Program-made: the position numbers and the translations under genes
Part shown: piece after piece, positions 7,212-8,313 of the stretch
Numbering within the stretch: position 1 is the stretch's first letter
Layout of the letters: every line of letters starts with the position of its first letter
From: Flavobacteriales bacterium
Lineage (GTDB): Bacteria; Bacteroidota; Bacteroidia; Flavobacteriales; BACL11
Direction: 5' to 3'
Assembly (NCBI GenBank): GCA_002730985.1
Contig: PCBP01000026.1
Span: 1 to 8,313, forward strand
DNA length: 8,313 nucleotides
Notes under the pieces: generated by a model
Seen by the model: the letters and a program-made list of their open reading frames with translations, nothing else
Database searches by the model: none
What the model was told of the DNA's origin: nothing

Positions 7212-7230
7212 CATCTTAATTTTTAGAAAA

Positions 7231-8019
7231 ATGGAAAAGAAAGCAGAAGCATTTATTAGATTAATAACCATTATGGATGAATTAAGAGAGCAATGTCCTT
7301 GGGATAAAAAGCAGACGATGGATAGTTTGCGCTATTTAACAATCGAGGAATTATATGAACTTTCTGACGCCATATTAGATAGAGATATGAGTGAGATTAA
7401 GAAGGAACTTGGTGACATTCTTCTTCATATTGTTTTTTATTCAAGGATTGCTTCAGAAACTAATGAGTTTGATATCTCAGATGTAATAAACTCTGTGTGT
7501 GATAAATTAATTCATAGGCATCCTCATATATATGGAGACGTAAAGGTAGAGGATGAAATAGAAGTAAAGAAGAATTGGGAAAAACTAAAAATGAAAGAAG
7601 GAAAAAAGTCTGTCTTGGAAGGTGTTCCAAAATCTTTACCTGCTATTGTAAAATCTTTTAGAATCCAAGAAAAAGTAAGAGGGATTGGTTTTGATTGGGA
7701 TAATAAAAATCAAGTTTGGAACAAAGTATTGGAAGAATTAGAAGAATTAAAGGTTGAAGTAGAGAAGGGTGATAAAAACAGAATTGAATCAGAATTTGGA
7801 GATGTATTATTTGCCTTAACAAACTATTCTCGTTTTATTGATATAAACCCTGAGGATGCATTGGAGCGCACTAATAAAAGATTCATAAAACGTTTCCAAA
7901 TTATGGAAAATGAAATCAAAGAAAAAGGATTAGATTTATCTGACATGAGCTTATCGGAGATGGATGTGTATTGGGAACAAGCTAAAAAAATGTATTATAC
8001 TGAGAATAAAATAGATTAA
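7231..8019 (+). CDS. mazG: nucleoside triphosphate pyrophosphohydrolase MazG
   Basis: MazG hydrolyses (d)NTPs to NMP and pyrophosphate, cleaning non-canonical nucleotides and, in some bacteria, modulating stress signalling. The 262-residue product matches the two-domain, E. coli-like form. The N-terminal domain carries the EExxE...ExxD metal-binding motif at Glu39, Glu40, Glu43, Glu59 and Asp62, preceded by the signature LREQCPWDKKQT (18-29). It then has HRHPHIYGD (95-103), NWEKLK and LEGVPKSLPA (129-138). The C-terminal domain follows with RIQEKVRGIGFDW (144-156) and a second set of acidic ligands at about Glu168, Glu169, Glu172, Glu188 and Asp191 (EFGDVLFAL). Both sets look intact, so both domains may be catalytically competent. 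It is transcribed divergently from the exported-protein gene and shows no functional tie to the Na+-NQR genes. The start is supported by MEKKAEAFIRLI, which leads directly into the family helix. Confidence 0.95.
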   Translation: MEKKAEAFIRLITIMDELREQCPWDKKQTMDSLRYLTIEELYELSDAILDRDMSEIKKELGDILLHIVFYSRIASETNEFDISDVINSVCDKLIHRHPHIYGDVKVEDEIEVKKNWEKLKMKEGKKSVLEGVPKSLPAIVKSFRIQEKVRGIGFDWDNKNQVWNKVLEELEELKVEVEKGDKNRIESEFGDVLFALTNYSRFIDINPEDALERTNKRFIKRFQIMENEIKEKGLDLSDMSLSEMDVYWEQAKKMYYTENKID

Positions 8020-8038
8020 TATCTCGTCTAATCTAATC

Positions 8039-8173
8039 ATGAACAATTATAAAGTTAATTATAAGCAGTTCTATGAAAAATATAAAGAGCTTGTTTTTAA
8101 TCTAGCTTTAAATTATTCAACTAATAAAGAGGATGTTGTCACGAATTTTTTTAAGTATTTTTGCAAGCGTTGA
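8039..8173 (+). pseudogene. truncated ECF-type sigma-70 factor N-terminus (remnant)
   Basis: ATG at 8039, 19 bases after the mazG stop, opens a 44-codon frame ending in TGA at 8171-8173. The first 32 residues contain FYEKYKELVFNLALNY and STNKED, closely resembling the start of sigma-70 region 2 in Bacteroidota ECF sigma factors, where a run like AEEITQDVF with an Asp/Phe-rich helix is then expected. Instead the frame turns into VVTNFFKYFCKR and stops. No continuation of sigma-factor sequence is visible in the other two forward frames. The most likely explanation is a deletion that removed about three quarters of the gene and joined its 5' end (to about 8133) to the promoter region of the next gene. 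A short functional peptide is possible but less likely. Confidence 0.55.
8136..8163 (+). promoter_or_regulatory. TTG-N17-TATTTTTG promoter for the downstream secreted-protein gene
   Basis: TTG at 8136-8138 and TATTTTTG at 8156-8163 are separated by 17 bases, fitting the Bacteroidota -33 and -7 arrangement (TTG/TTTG, N17-23, TAnnTTTG). This is the only element in the window where I see both halves. It predicts transcription starting near 8170 and a leader of about 20 bases before the ATG at 8190. It overlaps the 3' end of the truncated sigma-factor frame. Confidence 0.55.
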
Positions 8174-8189
8174 TCTAAAAAAACAAAAA

Positions 8190-8313
8190 ATGAAAAAGAT
8201 ATTATTATCAATACTAATGATAATTTCAATAGTTAGTTATACCCAAGAAAGATGTGGAACTAAATTATATACTGATTTGCTAAAAGAAAAATATCCTGAA
8301 TATAAAGCTGCAA
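8190..8313 (+). CDS. secreted protein, N-terminal fragment (3' end cut by window)
   Basis: ATG at 8190, in an A-rich context (AACAAAAAATG), opens a frame that runs off the window after 41 codons. The product starts with a clear signal peptide: a lysine pair, a hydrophobic core (ILLSILMIISIVS) and a likely cut before Gln19 in SYTQERCGT. The mature start, RCGTKLYTDLLKEKYPE, resembles the propeptide beginning of Bacteroidota exported metalloproteases of the M43/pappalysin type and of other type IX-secreted proteins (QRCGT..Y...L....P). This resemblance is from memory and short, so the enzyme class is only a suggestion. A promoter-like element lies 27 bases upstream. Confidence 0.7.
   Translation, partial: MKKILLSILMIISIVSYTQERCGTKLYTDLLKEKYPEYKAA

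Overview
The window reads as an AT-rich chromosome segment from a member of the Bacteroidota, most likely a marine-type Flavobacteriales relative. Three things point there: a long secreted protein with a C-terminal type IX secretion (Por) sorting domain, promoter-like motifs of the Bacteroidota TAnnTTTG type, and start codons preceded by A/T-rich leaders instead of strong Shine-Dalgarno sites. The taxonomic call is inference from gene content, not a database match.

Bases 2-3869 hold the 3' part of a Na+-translocating NADH:quinone oxidoreductase (Na+-NQR) operon on the plus strand: nqrB (C-terminal 163 codons only), nqrC, nqrD, nqrE and nqrF. The genes are packed with gaps of 4, 4, -1 and 18 bases. 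Next comes apbE (3923-4921), the flavin transferase that attaches FMN covalently to threonines of NqrB and NqrC. Directly after it, but on the opposite strand and tail-to-tail with only 2 bases between the stop codons, lies nqrM (4924-5121), the small cysteine-rich maturation factor thought to help build the iron centre shared by NqrD and NqrE. Together these genes supply most of the enzyme and both known dedicated maturation factors. nqrA and the start of nqrB are outside the window.

On the minus strand, 5154-7136 encodes a 660-residue secreted protein. It has an N-terminal Omp28/thioredoxin-like region with a CxxC motif, a CARDB-like beta region, a jelly-roll-like region and a type IX sorting tail. 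It lies 32 bases upstream of nqrM in the direction of transcription, so nqrM may be read from its transcript. A divergent intergenic region (7137-7230) with a TAnnTTTG-like element on each strand separates it from mazG (7231-8019), a two-domain NTP pyrophosphohydrolase of nucleotide-pool housekeeping.

The last 300 bases contain a truncated ECF-type sigma-factor N-terminus (8039-8173), probably a gene remnant. Its 3' end runs into a good promoter-like element (8136-8163) for a secreted-protein gene that starts at 8190 and is cut by the window edge. No RNA gene, insertion sequence, CRISPR array or convincing terminator was seen, and there is no gene-free stretch longer than about 100 bases. The window is mostly well-known biology. 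The points worth a second look are the inverted nqrM, a perfect inverted repeat touching its start codon, the sigma-factor remnant with an embedded promoter, and the CxxC-bearing exported protein.
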